Shown: positions 1-5,395 of the stretch, one piece after another
How the letters are laid out: each line of letters starts with the position of its first letter
Position numbering within the stretch: the stretch's first letter is position 1
Origin: Candidatus Arcticimaribacter sp.
GTDB lineage: Bacteria > Bacteroidota > Bacteroidia > Flavobacteriales > Flavobacteriaceae
Assembly: GCA_011526335.1 (NCBI GenBank)
Contig: WTJB01000202.1
Location: 1-5,395 of the forward strand
Length of the DNA: 5,395 nucleotides
Direction: 5' to 3'
The notes under the pieces: generated by a model
Databases searched by the model: none
What the model saw: the letters and a program-made list of their open reading frames with translations, nothing else
Told to the model about the DNA's origin: nothing
Program-made: the position numbers and the translations under genes

Positions 1-681
1 GATGGCTTTCATGTTATCCTAAACGGAATTGAAGATGAAGCGGGAGCCGAAAAAGTGAAGGAACTTCAAGCCGAAGGTATCCAAGCAGAATATTATGGAT
101 TTGATGTAACTGACGAAGAAGCGGTTAACACAAACATAAAAGCTATTGGTGATAAATACGGAAAAATTGATGTATTGGTCAACAATGCAGGAGGTCTAGG
201 AGGACGTCAACGTTTTGAAGAAATGACAACAGAATTTTATCGTAAAGTAATGGCCTTAAATTTAGATTCAACCTTTTTTGCATCTAGAGCCGCCATTGCC
301 TATTTAAAAAATGGAGAGCATCCTACCATTATCAACTATACCTCAAATGCAGGGTGGAATGCTGGTGGACCAGGAGCAGGAATTTACGGTACTTCAAAAG
401 CAGGTGTACATGCCATTACACGTGCTCTTGCAAAAGACTTAGCAGAATATGGAATTCGTGTTAATGCCGTTTCACCAGGGACGATCGATACCCCTTTCCA
501 TGCACAAATAAAATCAACAAAACCCGAAGTATTTGCTTCTTGGAAGAACAACATTATGTTGGGAAGACTTGGACAACCCGATGAAGTAGCTGCTGTAGTT
601 TCTTTTTTAGCGAGTAGTGATGCCTCATTTATAACCGCTGAAACTATCCAAATTGGAGGGGGACAAGCATTAGGAATCTAA
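1..681 (+). CDS. SDR-family oxidoreductase, 5'-truncated (probable DEH/uronate reductase)
   Basis: This is a classical short-chain dehydrogenase/reductase whose 5' end lies outside the window. The frame is open from base 1 (reading DGFHVILNG...), so the first visible GTG at 55 is not the real start. 226 residues are visible, against about 250 for the family. The missing part would carry the TGxxxGIG nucleotide-binding loop. Visible residue numbers: NNAG at 61-64, the presumed catalytic Ser at about 115 (IINYTS), and the YxxxK pair Tyr129/Lys133 (YGTSK), followed by RVNAVSPG and a C-terminal GGG segment. It is the first visible gene of a run with kdgK (24-base gap) and eda. In flavobacterial alginate operons an SDR at this place reduces 4-deoxy-L-erythro-5-hexoseulose uronate (DEH) to 2-keto-3-deoxygluconate with NAD(P)H in the cytoplasm. 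SDR membership is certain. The substrate is inferred from neighbours only. A KduD-like (pectin) or gluconate 5-dehydrogenase-like role is possible. Confidence 0.9.
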   Translation, partial: DGFHVILNGIEDEAGAEKVKELQAEGIQAEYYGFDVTDEEAVNTNIKAIGDKYGKIDVLVNNAGGLGGRQRFEEMTTEFYRKVMALNLDSTFFASRAAIAYLKNGEHPTIINYTSNAGWNAGGPGAGIYGTSKAGVHAITRALAKDLAEYGIRVNAVSPGTIDTPFHAQIKSTKPEVFASWKNNIMLGRLGQPDEVAAVVSFLASSDASFITAETIQIGGGQALGI

Positions 682-705
682 ACCAATCAGAATCAAACAA
701 ATAAA

Positions 706-1746
706 ATGAAAAAAGTAGTAACCTTTGGAGAAATTATGTTGCGCCTTGCACCACAGGGCTTCTTGCGTTTTTCGCAAGCCAACAGCTTTGACGTCGTTTA
801 TGGCGGTGGTGAGTCTAACGTAGCCGTTTCTCTAGCCAACTACGGTTTGCCCGTAGAATTTGTTACCCGATTACCTAAAAATGATATCGGGCAATGTGCC
901 TTAATGGAAATGCGTAAACGCAATGTTGGGACACAGTACATAGTAGAAGGAGGAGATCGTCTCGGAATCTATTTCTTAGAAACAGGTGCCGTTAGTAGAG
1001 GAAGTAAAGTGGTGTATGACAGAGCCCACTCTGCCATGTCAGAAATCGAACCTGGTATGGTAGATTGGAGCGAAGTTTTTAAAGACGCTCAATGGTTCCA
1101 TTGGACGGGAATTACTCCAGCCATTTCACAGAGTGCAGCAGATGCATGTTTAGAGGCCGTGAAAACGGCTAGCTCAATGGGCATTACCATTTCTACAGAT
1201 TTGAACTATCGTGCCAAATTGTGGAAGTATGATGGCGATAGAGAAAAAATCATGACAGAATTGACCTCTTATTGCGATATCATCCTTGGGAATGAAGAAG
1301 ATGCAGAAATGCATTTTGGTATTAAACCCGAAGGATTGGACATTACCATGCAAGGCGAACACGTAAAAGCAGAAGCATTCCGTTCTGTATGTGAGCAAAT
1401 GATGGAAAAATTTCCACGTGCAAAGAAAGTAATCACCACCCTTAGAGGATCTATTTCTGCTTCTCACAATACTTGGGCAGGAGTACTTTACGACGGAAAA
1501 GAAATGCTTAAAAGTAGTGAGTATCAAATCACACACATCGTAGATCGTGTAGGGGGAGGAGATTCCTTTATGGGAGCGCTTATTTACGGTCTTATCAATT
1601 ATCCTGGTGATGACCAAAAAGCACTTGACTATGCAGTTGCCGCTTCTTGTTTAAAGCATACCATTAAAGGGGACGCCAACTTGGTTACTATCCCTGAAAT
1701 TGAAAAATTAATGAGTGGTGACGCCTCTGGTCGTGTAGCCCGATAA
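706..1746 (+). CDS. kdgK: 2-keto-3-deoxygluconate kinase (PfkB/ribokinase family)
   Basis: This 346-residue cytoplasmic sugar kinase is predicted to phosphorylate 2-keto-3-deoxygluconate with ATP to 2-keto-3-deoxy-6-phosphogluconate, the Entner-Doudoroff intermediate. PfkB hallmarks are visible: an N-terminal VTFGEIMLRL strand, the glycine-rich GGGESNVAVSLA segment at 33-44, YDRAHSA at 104-110, DLNYRAKLW at 165-173 and LGNEEDA at 194-200. The C-terminal signature DRVGGGDSF at 280-288 places the catalytic base at Asp286. The YxRxxSA and DxNxRxxLW segments point to KdgK rather than ribokinase or fructokinase. Length is slightly above the usual 310-340. The ATG at 706 begins MKKVVTFGE, a typical family N-terminus, and follows an A-rich leader with no clear Shine-Dalgarno, which is normal in Bacteroidota. 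It lies 24 bases after the SDR gene and 11 before the aldolase gene, so the three are very likely one transcript. Confidence 0.93.
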   Translation: MKKVVTFGEIMLRLAPQGFLRFSQANSFDVVYGGGESNVAVSLANYGLPVEFVTRLPKNDIGQCALMEMRKRNVGTQYIVEGGDRLGIYFLETGAVSRGSKVVYDRAHSAMSEIEPGMVDWSEVFKDAQWFHWTGITPAISQSAADACLEAVKTASSMGITISTDLNYRAKLWKYDGDREKIMTELTSYCDIILGNEEDAEMHFGIKPEGLDITMQGEHVKAEAFRSVCEQMMEKFPRAKKVITTLRGSISASHNTWAGVLYDGKEMLKSSEYQITHIVDRVGGGDSFMGALIYGLINYPGDDQKALDYAVAASCLKHTIKGDANLVTIPEIEKLMSGDASGRVAR

Positions 1747-1757
1747 TCATTAGATAT

Positions 1758-2426
1758 ATGGCACAATATTCACGAATACAAGTCGTAAAACAAATGGAGG
1801 AATCAGGAATGGTTCCTCTATTTTATCATCCTGATATTGACGTTGCTAAGCAGGTTTTAAAAGCTTGCTATGAAGGTGGCGCACGTTTGATGGAATTTAC
1901 CAACCGAGGAGATTTCGCTTTAGAAATCTTTACTGCACTAAACAAATATGCTATTGCGGAATTGCCTGGAATGATGCTAGGGGTTGGTTCAGTAACTGAT
2001 GCAGCCTCTGCCTCAGCCTATATGTTAGCCGGTGCAAATTTTGTGGTTACCCCAGTCTATAGAGAAGACATTGCTATCGTTTGTAATAGACGAAAAGTAC
2101 TATGGTCTCCAGGATGTGGATCGCTTACAGAAATTGCACAAGCCGAAGAAATGGGTTGTGAAGTAGTAAAATTATTCCCAGGAAGTACACTAGGACCAGG
2201 TTTTGTAAAAGCCATCAAAGGGCCACAACCTTGGACCTTAATTATGCCTACAGGAGGGGTTTCAACGGAAGAATCTAACCTTAGAGGTTGGTTTGATGCT
2301 GGCGTTACCTGCGTAGGGATGGGATCAAAATTAATTTCAAAGGATATTTTAGCGAACAAGGCTTATGCTGAGTTGGAAAACAATGTCCGCGAAACACTGC
2401 GACTGATTCAAACGATAAGAGGATAA
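1758..2426 (+). CDS. eda: 2-keto-3-deoxy-6-phosphogluconate (KDPG/KHG) aldolase
   Basis: This 222-residue class I aldolase is predicted to cleave KDPG to pyruvate and D-glyceraldehyde 3-phosphate through a Schiff-base intermediate. The fold markers occur in order: VPLFYHPD near 19-26, MEFTNRG at 45-51 with the expected catalytic Glu46, LGVGSVTD at 74-81, FVVTPV at 95-100, SPGCGSLTEI at 117-126, VVKLFPG at 136-142 with the Schiff-base Lys138, and the phosphate-binding PTGGVS at 164-169. Length is close to the usual 205-225. The ATG at 1758 comes 11 bases after the kdgK stop, so the two are almost certainly co-transcribed. Eda completes the KDG branch begun by the reductase and the kinase, and the bidirectional terminator follows 16 bases after its stop. 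In flavobacterial alginate loci this gene is often called kdgA. The 4-hydroxy-2-oxoglutarate aldolase activity shared by the family cannot be excluded. Confidence 0.93.
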   Translation: MAQYSRIQVVKQMEESGMVPLFYHPDIDVAKQVLKACYEGGARLMEFTNRGDFALEIFTALNKYAIAELPGMMLGVGSVTDAASASAYMLAGANFVVTPVYREDIAIVCNRRKVLWSPGCGSLTEIAQAEEMGCEVVKLFPGSTLGPGFVKAIKGPQPWTLIMPTGGVSTEESNLRGWFDAGVTCVGMGSKLISKDILANKAYAELENNVRETLRLIQTIRG

Positions 2427-2442
2427 TACTAAGTTTTAAAAC

Positions 2443-2473
2443 AAAAAAAGGGGACATCATGTCCCCTTTTTTT
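2443..2473. terminator. Bidirectional intrinsic terminator between convergent operons
   Basis: Seven A (2443-2449), arm GGGGACAT (2450-2457), one central C, arm ATGTCCCC (2459-2466), then seven T (2467-2473). The 31 bases are a perfect palindrome around one central base. Read on either strand this gives a GC-capped hairpin followed by a T-tract, the form of a rho-independent terminator. It lies 16 bases past the eda stop on the + strand and 18 bases past the carbonic anhydrase stop on the - strand, so one element can end both transcripts. Confidence 0.9.
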
Positions 2474-2491
2474 ATACCTCCTTTTATGGGA

Positions 2492-3112
2492 TTAGTCCAT
2501 AAAAGAAACTTTTCCAGAAGTAACGTCATACATAGCCCCGGCTATGATGATGTCTCCATTGCTTTCCATTTCTTGAAGCACAGCGCTATCGGATTTTATT
2601 TTTTCAATAGTAGCTTTCACATTGTTTTCCGCTACCATGTCCACGAAAGTAAGGTTCTTTGAAGAACGATCTCCTTCGTAAGGGGTGTCGGCTACTACGG
2701 GAGTAATGTTGGCCAACATATCCGTTAAATTTCCAAGTTTAGCATCGTCACAGGCTCCTTTAACCGCTCCACACTGGGTGTGTCCAAGGACTAGGATTAC
2801 TTTAGCGCCTGCTAGTTTACAGGCGAACTCCATACTCCCAAGAATGTCGGTGTTGACAAAATTCCCCGCAACACGGGCATTAAATAAATCTCCTATACCC
2901 GTATCAAAAACCAACTCTGCAGGAACACGAGAGTCAATGCACCCCAAGATACAGGCAAAGGGATATTGGCCCGCATTGGTTCCTTCTACTTCCTCAAGAA
3001 GACTTTTTTCAGTTTGTTGATTGCTTAAAAAACGTGTGTTTCCTTCCTTAAGCATGTCTAAGGCATTTTGAGGGCTTATTTTGCTTTGTGCATCAGTATT
3101 TGCTGCTATCAT
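2492..3112 (-). CDS. Beta-class carbonic anhydrase
   Basis: This 206-residue enzyme interconverts CO2 and bicarbonate. The beta-class zinc site is complete: CIDSR at 58-62 (Zn ligand Cys58 and the Asp60/Arg62 dyad) and HTQC at 111-114 (Zn ligands His111 and Cys114). The segments between them (RVAGNFVN at 80-87, SMEFACKLAGAKVILVLGH before the second motif) are typical of the family, as is the C-terminal GAMYDVTSGKVSF. There is no signal peptide, so it should act in the cytoplasm. The ATG at 3112 follows the sulP stop by 19 bases on the same strand, which suggests co-transcription and a shared job: handling bicarbonate brought in by the transporter, for pH balance or anaplerotic carboxylation. 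The class call is firm. The physiological role is inferred from the neighbour. Confidence 0.95.
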   Translation of the reverse strand: MIAANTDAQSKISPQNALDMLKEGNTRFLSNQQTEKSLLEEVEGTNAGQYPFACILGCIDSRVPAELVFDTGIGDLFNARVAGNFVNTDILGSMEFACKLAGAKVILVLGHTQCGAVKGACDDAKLGNLTDMLANITPVVADTPYEGDRSSKNLTFVDMVAENNVKATIEKIKSDSAVLQEMESNGDIIIAGAMYDVTSGKVSFMD

Positions 3113-3131
3113 AATATTGTGTTGTTTAAGA

Positions 3132-4655
3132 TTAATATAATTCTAAAATTTTTGCGATGTTCTTTGGGTTTTCTTCCACCCCTTTTTCAGACACCAAACG
3201 GGTGCTGATATTTTTTTCTTCACTGGTTTCTAAAAAATCATCTAAAATTTCAACGATGTCATTGTCTAAAAACTTGGTTTTGGTCACGTCAATTTCAAGG
3301 TGAGAATTTTCAGGTAAAGTGTCGAGCTCATAGGAGATCGGTGCCTTGTTGATAAACGTTACTTCTTCCGCAAGTTCTAGTTTTACGACTTCTTTACCTT
3401 CCTCTGTTTCGTGTTGTATCATCGAATGTGAGTTTTGATAACTGTCATATAAAACGTAGAAAATTCCAACGGTAACCCCAAGGGCAATACCCAAAAGTAA
3501 GTCTGTGGAAATAATCCCCACTACGGTTACAACAAAGGGAATAAATTGTTTCCATCCTAGTTTATACATGCTCACAAAAAGAGCAGGCTTCGCCAGTTTG
3601 TACCCTACAATAAGAAGGATGGCCGCTAGGACAGAAAGTGGGATTTTATTTAAGAGTAAAGGAATTGTTACCACAGAGATTAGCAATAGGAACCCGTGTA
3701 GAACCGCAGCCGTTTTGGTTTTTCCACCCGATTGTATGTTGGCTGAACTTCTTACAATTACTTGCGTTACAGGCAGCCCTCCAATCAATCCAGATAAAAT
3801 ATTTCCGACTCCTTGTGCGATTAATTCTCTATTTTTTGGGGTTACACGCTTGTCAGGATCGAGTTTGTCTGTAGCTTCTACACACAAAAGCGTTTCTAAA
3901 CTTGCAACCAACGCAATGGTAAAGGCGACCACCCATACTTGACCGTTAAAAATAACGTCAAAGTTCGGGAAAGTCACAAAGCTTAAATCAGCAACATTGG
4001 TCGGAACGTTTACCAATTGGGTTTGGGCAATTCCCCATTGCGCATTTCCATCAGTAGCAAAAACATAAATGATTCCTGTAACAACTGCTACAAGGGGGCC
4101 TTGTATCAGTTGGAAGATTTTAGCTTTCTTGGTCAGAACGGTATTCCATAAAATCAAAATCCCCATGCTAATACAAGCAATAAGGGTAGAACCATAGTTT
4201 ATCTGATCGATAAAACTTCCGGGGGTATCGGCAGAATAACCAAAGAAGTAAGGAACTTGTTTGATGATAATGATCAATCCAATACCGGTAAGCATACCTT
4301 TGATTACAGAAGAGGGGAAGTAGTAGCCAATAACACCAGCACGGGCGATACCAAAGATCAATTGGATAACTCCGCCCAGTACAACAGCGACCAAGAAGTT
4401 TTCAAATCCACCTAAGGATCCTATAGCGGTTAATACAATAGCCGCCAAACCTGCAGCAGGACCACTGACCCCAATCTGAGAGCCACTGATGATTCCTACA
4501 ACGATTCCGCCGATAATTCCGGCAATCAATCCTGAAAAAAGAGGAGCGCCACTGGCCAAAGCGATTCCTAAACACAACGGGATGGCCACAAAAAAGACCA
4601 CCACACTGGCAGGAAAATCAGCTTTTAGATTTTGTAAAAAATTATTGTTGTTCAT
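3132..4655 (-). CDS. SulP-family anion transporter with STAS domain (probable bicarbonate transporter)
   Basis: This is a 507-residue inner-membrane transporter of the SulP/SLC26 family. A short polar N-terminus (to about 13) leads into about 390 residues rich in hydrophobic segments, then a soluble STAS domain from about 420 to the end. Family markers are SGPAAGLAAIV at 64-74, ASLETLLCVEATDKL at 251-265, the polar NRELIAQGVGNILSGLIGG at 275-293, and LPVTQVIVRSSANIQSG at 294-310. The STAS part shows VTFINKAPI (432-440) and DVTKTKFLDNDIVEIL (456-471). The family moves sulfate, bicarbonate, chloride or dicarboxylates. Adjacency to a beta-carbonic anhydrase argues for bicarbonate, probably with Na+, as proposed for BicA-like proteins in proteorhodopsin-bearing flavobacteria. 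Sequence alone does not prove the substrate. The ATG at 4655 gives a normal SulP N-terminus. Length is slightly below the usual 550 because the STAS domain is compact. Confidence 0.93.
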   Translation of the reverse strand: MNNNNFLQNLKADFPASVVVFFVAIPLCLGIALASGAPLFSGLIAGIIGGIVVGIISGSQIGVSGPAAGLAAIVLTAIGSLGGFENFLVAVVLGGVIQLIFGIARAGVIGYYFPSSVIKGMLTGIGLIIIIKQVPYFFGYSADTPGSFIDQINYGSTLIACISMGILILWNTVLTKKAKIFQLIQGPLVAVVTGIIYVFATDGNAQWGIAQTQLVNVPTNVADLSFVTFPNFDVIFNGQVWVVAFTIALVASLETLLCVEATDKLDPDKRVTPKNRELIAQGVGNILSGLIGGLPVTQVIVRSSANIQSGGKTKTAAVLHGFLLLISVVTIPLLLNKIPLSVLAAILLIVGYKLAKPALFVSMYKLGWKQFIPFVVTVVGIISTDLLLGIALGVTVGIFYVLYDSYQNSHSMIQHETEEGKEVVKLELAEEVTFINKAPISYELDTLPENSHLEIDVTKTKFLDNDIVEILDDFLETSEEKNISTRLVSEKGVEENPKNIAKILELY

Positions 4656-4670
4656 AATAAATAGTTAATG

Positions 4671-4685
4671 CATCGCAATGCGATG
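4671..4685. promoter_or_regulatory. Perfect 7-bp dyad in the sulP leader (candidate operator or RNA hairpin)
   Basis: Arms CATCGCA (4671-4677) and TGCGATG (4679-4685) flank one central A. The dyad lies 16-30 bases upstream of the sulP ATG on the - strand. As DNA it has the size and symmetry of a dimeric regulator's operator. As RNA it would fold into a 6-bp stem with a three-base loop close to the translation start. No T-tract follows it in the direction of transcription, so it is not an obvious terminator. Symmetry is seen directly; the function is inferred. Confidence 0.45.
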
Positions 4686-4725
4686 TGTGTTGAATGTTTA
4701 GGTTGAAAAATAAAGAAGAGGGAGC

Positions 4726-5058
4726 CTAGGCGTAAAGCTTCAGCTCGGGTGGGGGTAGAAAAATGTCTTGCGAAGGGCTACTGAAATAAACGGATCGCCC
4801 TAAAAAGCTGTGTTTTGTGCGTAAAGTTTTTAGCTGAAAGGCAAAAGAAGAAGGACGTACTTTGTTCTTTTCTTCATCTACCTCTTTGTTTTTCTCTTTT
4901 TCACTTTCATTTTCTGCTTCATTGTCTAGGTCGATATCAAGTACTAGACTGATCGCAGAGTTCGTTTCAATATCCATAAAAAAGGTGGTTAATGATTGCG
5001 ATAAAGTGACCGCAATTAATAACAACGCCAATATTTTCCGAAGAAAATTCCCTTTCAT
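4726..5058 (-). CDS. Small hypothetical protein: hydrophobic N-terminus, acidic middle, PPPE tail
   Basis: I do not recognise a named family for this 110-residue protein. From the ATG at 5058 it starts MKGNFLRKILALLLIAVTLS, a basic end plus a hydrophobic stretch (about 9-28) that could be a signal peptide or a membrane anchor. A strongly charged, mostly acidic segment follows (41-66, rich in D, E, K and N). The C-terminal part contains LKTLRTKHSFLGRSVYFSS and ends SQDIFLPPPELKLYA. There is no cysteine. The frame continues 7 codons upstream to a TTG at 5079. I prefer the ATG because the TTG lies inside a TAnnTTTG-like promoter box. The gene lies 70 bases upstream of sulP on the same strand, so it may be the first gene of the sulP-carbonic anhydrase transcript or have its own promoter. 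Its layout resembles the small periplasmic proteins found beside flavobacterial transporter genes, but without their Cys/His motifs. Coding status is likely, function unknown. Confidence 0.65.
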   Translation of the reverse strand: MKGNFLRKILALLLIAVTLSQSLTTFFMDIETNSAISLVLDIDLDNEAENESEKEKNKEVDEEKNKVRPSSFAFQLKTLRTKHSFLGRSVYFSSPSQDIFLPPPELKLYA

Positions 5059-5076
5059 TTCATTTTTTATTCTAAA

Positions 5077-5084
5077 CAAATCTA
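5077..5084 (-). promoter_or_regulatory. Candidate Bacteroidota -7 box for the small-protein/sulP side
   Basis: Read on the - strand the bases are TAGATTTG, a full match to the Bacteroidota -7 consensus TAnnTTTG. They end 18 bases before the ATG at 5058, which would give a very short leader. No TTG or TTTG element is found 17-23 bases further upstream, so only half of the promoter consensus is present. If this box is used, the in-frame TTG at 5079 lies inside the promoter and cannot be the start codon. Confidence 0.35.
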
Positions 5085-5112
5085 AGGAAAAACTTTGAGT
5101 AAATGGGCATCT

Positions 5113-5137
5113 ATGCTGTTTAGCATTAAAGCAGCAT
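5113..5137. repeat. Imperfect dyad overlapping a short direct repeat in the divergent region
   Basis: ATGCTG (5113-5118) pairs with CAGCAT (5132-5137). Allowing one G-T pair, the stem extends to 9 bp around a 7-base loop. The same area carries a near-direct repeat, AGCATTAAA (5122-5130) and AGCATTTAAA (5133-5142). It sits between the two candidate -7 boxes, a natural place for a regulator to bind. No T-tract follows on either strand, so it does not look like a terminator. A regulatory role is only a suggestion. Confidence 0.3.
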
Positions 5138-5178
5138 TTAAATTATGTATTAAAACAAAATAAGTCCCCTTGGATTTT

Positions 5179-5186
5179 TATCTTTG
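5179..5186 (+). promoter_or_regulatory. Candidate Bacteroidota -7 box for the isomerase-like gene
   Basis: TATCTTTG matches the TAnnTTTG consensus at all fixed positions and lies 66 bases before the ATG at 5253, leaving a leader of about 60 bases. A matching -33 TTG at the usual 17-23 base spacing is absent, because that interval is A-rich. The match is short enough to occur by chance. Confidence 0.3.
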
Positions 5187-5252
5187 ATTTTTTGAGGGGC
5201 GTTTTATTCGTATGCTTTCCTCTCAATTATTAGAAATGTAATTTATCTTAAA

Positions 5253-5395
5253 ATGAAAAATATCTTTTTATCCTCTATCCTACTTTTTACTCTTTTTTTG
5301 GGACAGGCCCAAGAACGTTTTGGCGGAGCCATGTTGTACACTGTTCGCGATGACATGAACAAAAATGCAGAGAAAACCATTGAAGAAGTAGCAAC
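5253..5395 (+). CDS. Exported sugar-phosphate isomerase/epimerase-like protein, 3'-truncated
   Basis: A frame opens at the ATG at 5253 and runs off the window with 47 whole codons visible. Residues 1-19 (MKNIFLSSILLFTLFLGQA) form a typical Sec signal peptide: a basic start, a hydrophobic core and a small-residue end (GQA, then QE). The mature part begins RFGGAMLYTVRDDMNKNAEKTIEEVA. This matches the start of xylose isomerase-like TIM-barrel proteins (AP endonuclease family 2 fold), whose first strand and helix usually read LYTVRD...TL..VA. Members isomerise, epimerise or oxidise sugars and inositols, and exported versions are common in Bacteroidota. The metal-binding residues lie beyond the window, so activity cannot be judged. 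The family call rests on a short segment. The gene is divergent from the sulP side and separated by 194 bases. Confidence 0.7.
   Translation, partial: MKNIFLSSILLFTLFLGQAQERFGGAMLYTVRDDMNKNAEKTIEEVA

Larger units (their letters stand above)
5059..5252. other. Divergent intergenic control region
   Basis: This 194-base AT-rich stretch separates the start of the - strand small-protein gene from the + strand isomerase-like gene. I find no convincing additional coding frame or RNA gene in it. It holds candidate -7 boxes in both directions (5077-5084 on the - strand, 5179-5186 on the + strand) and between them a dyad at 5113-5137 that overlaps a short direct repeat. It should therefore contain the promoters of both flanking genes. 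Confidence 0.6.

Noticed and set aside
1543..1569. DRVGGGDSF in KdgK, where the PfkB consensus is DTxGAGDxF
   Set aside because: The Gly for Ala and Arg for Thr changes are usual among KDG kinases, and the catalytic Asp286 is present, so this is no sign of inactivation.
1174..1617. Open frame of 147 codons on the - strand inside kdgK
   Set aside because: It lies wholly antisense to a well-supported kinase gene, its translation is Cys/His/Phe-rich with no recognisable motif, and it has no context of its own.
2305..2662. Overlapping short open frames on both strands across the eda end, the terminator and the carbonic anhydrase end
   Set aside because: They run through the terminator palindrome and antisense to conserved coding sequence, and their translations show no family features.
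2685..3020. Open frame on the + strand opposite the carbonic anhydrase gene
   Set aside because: It is antisense to the zinc-site coding region. The - strand protein has complete beta-carbonic anhydrase motifs, so this is a shadow frame.
3505..3942. Open frames on the + strand opposite sulP
   Set aside because: They are antisense to conserved SulP membrane and signature segments, with no plausible product.
3132..4655. Annotation of the SulP protein as a sulfate permease
   Set aside because: The family name suggests it, but nothing in the sequence supports sulfate specificity, and the carbonic anhydrase neighbour favours bicarbonate.
4671..4685. Dyad as a terminator for the small gene upstream of sulP
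   Set aside because: No run of T follows in the direction of transcription, and the stem ends only 16 bases from the sulP start.
4862..5098. 78-codon + strand frame, very rich in Ser and Phe
   Set aside because: The Ser/Phe composition is simply the complement of the acidic, lysine-rich segment of the - strand small gene. The - strand reading has a sensible signal sequence and tail.
5166..5199. CCCCT (5166-5170) pairing with AGGGG (5195-5199) as a hairpin
   Set aside because: The stem is only 5 bp with a 24-base loop, too weak to call a structure.

Overview
The window looks like a piece of chromosome from a marine member of the Bacteroidota, most likely Flavobacteriaceae. This is an inference from AT-rich intergenic DNA, A-rich leaders instead of strong Shine-Dalgarno sites, possible TAnnTTTG promoter boxes, and a gene order (SDR reductase, KDG kinase, KDPG aldolase) that matches the tail of flavobacterial alginate-utilisation operons. 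No rRNA, tRNA, mobile element or CRISPR array is visible.

Positions 1-2426 (+ strand) hold three co-directional, tightly spaced genes: a 5'-truncated short-chain dehydrogenase/reductase, a PfkB-family 2-keto-3-deoxygluconate kinase (kdgK), and a KDPG/KHG aldolase (eda/kdgA). Together they would reduce an unsaturated-uronate product such as DEH to 2-keto-3-deoxygluconate (KDG), phosphorylate it to KDPG, and split it into pyruvate and glyceraldehyde 3-phosphate. The polysaccharide lyases and transporters that would supply the substrate would lie upstream, outside the window. A strong A-tract/stem/T-tract palindrome at 2443-2473 ends this operon and also the convergent operon on the other strand.

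Positions 2492-5058 (- strand) hold, in transcription order, a small unrecognised protein with a hydrophobic N-terminus, a SulP-family anion transporter with a C-terminal STAS domain, and a beta-class carbonic anhydrase. The SulP-carbonic anhydrase pair, 19 bases apart, is best read as an inorganic-carbon (bicarbonate) uptake and interconversion module of the kind described in marine flavobacteria. A perfect 7-bp dyad lies just upstream of the sulP start.

Positions 5059-5252 are a divergent intergenic region with candidate -7 boxes facing both ways and a dyad plus a short direct repeat between them. On the far side, a + strand gene starts at 5253 and runs off the window. It has a signal peptide followed by the beginning of a sugar-phosphate isomerase/epimerase-like (xylose isomerase-like TIM barrel) domain.

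I see no clearly new system. The least explained parts are the small acidic, proline-ended protein upstream of sulP, the dyad in the sulP leader, and the divergent control region.
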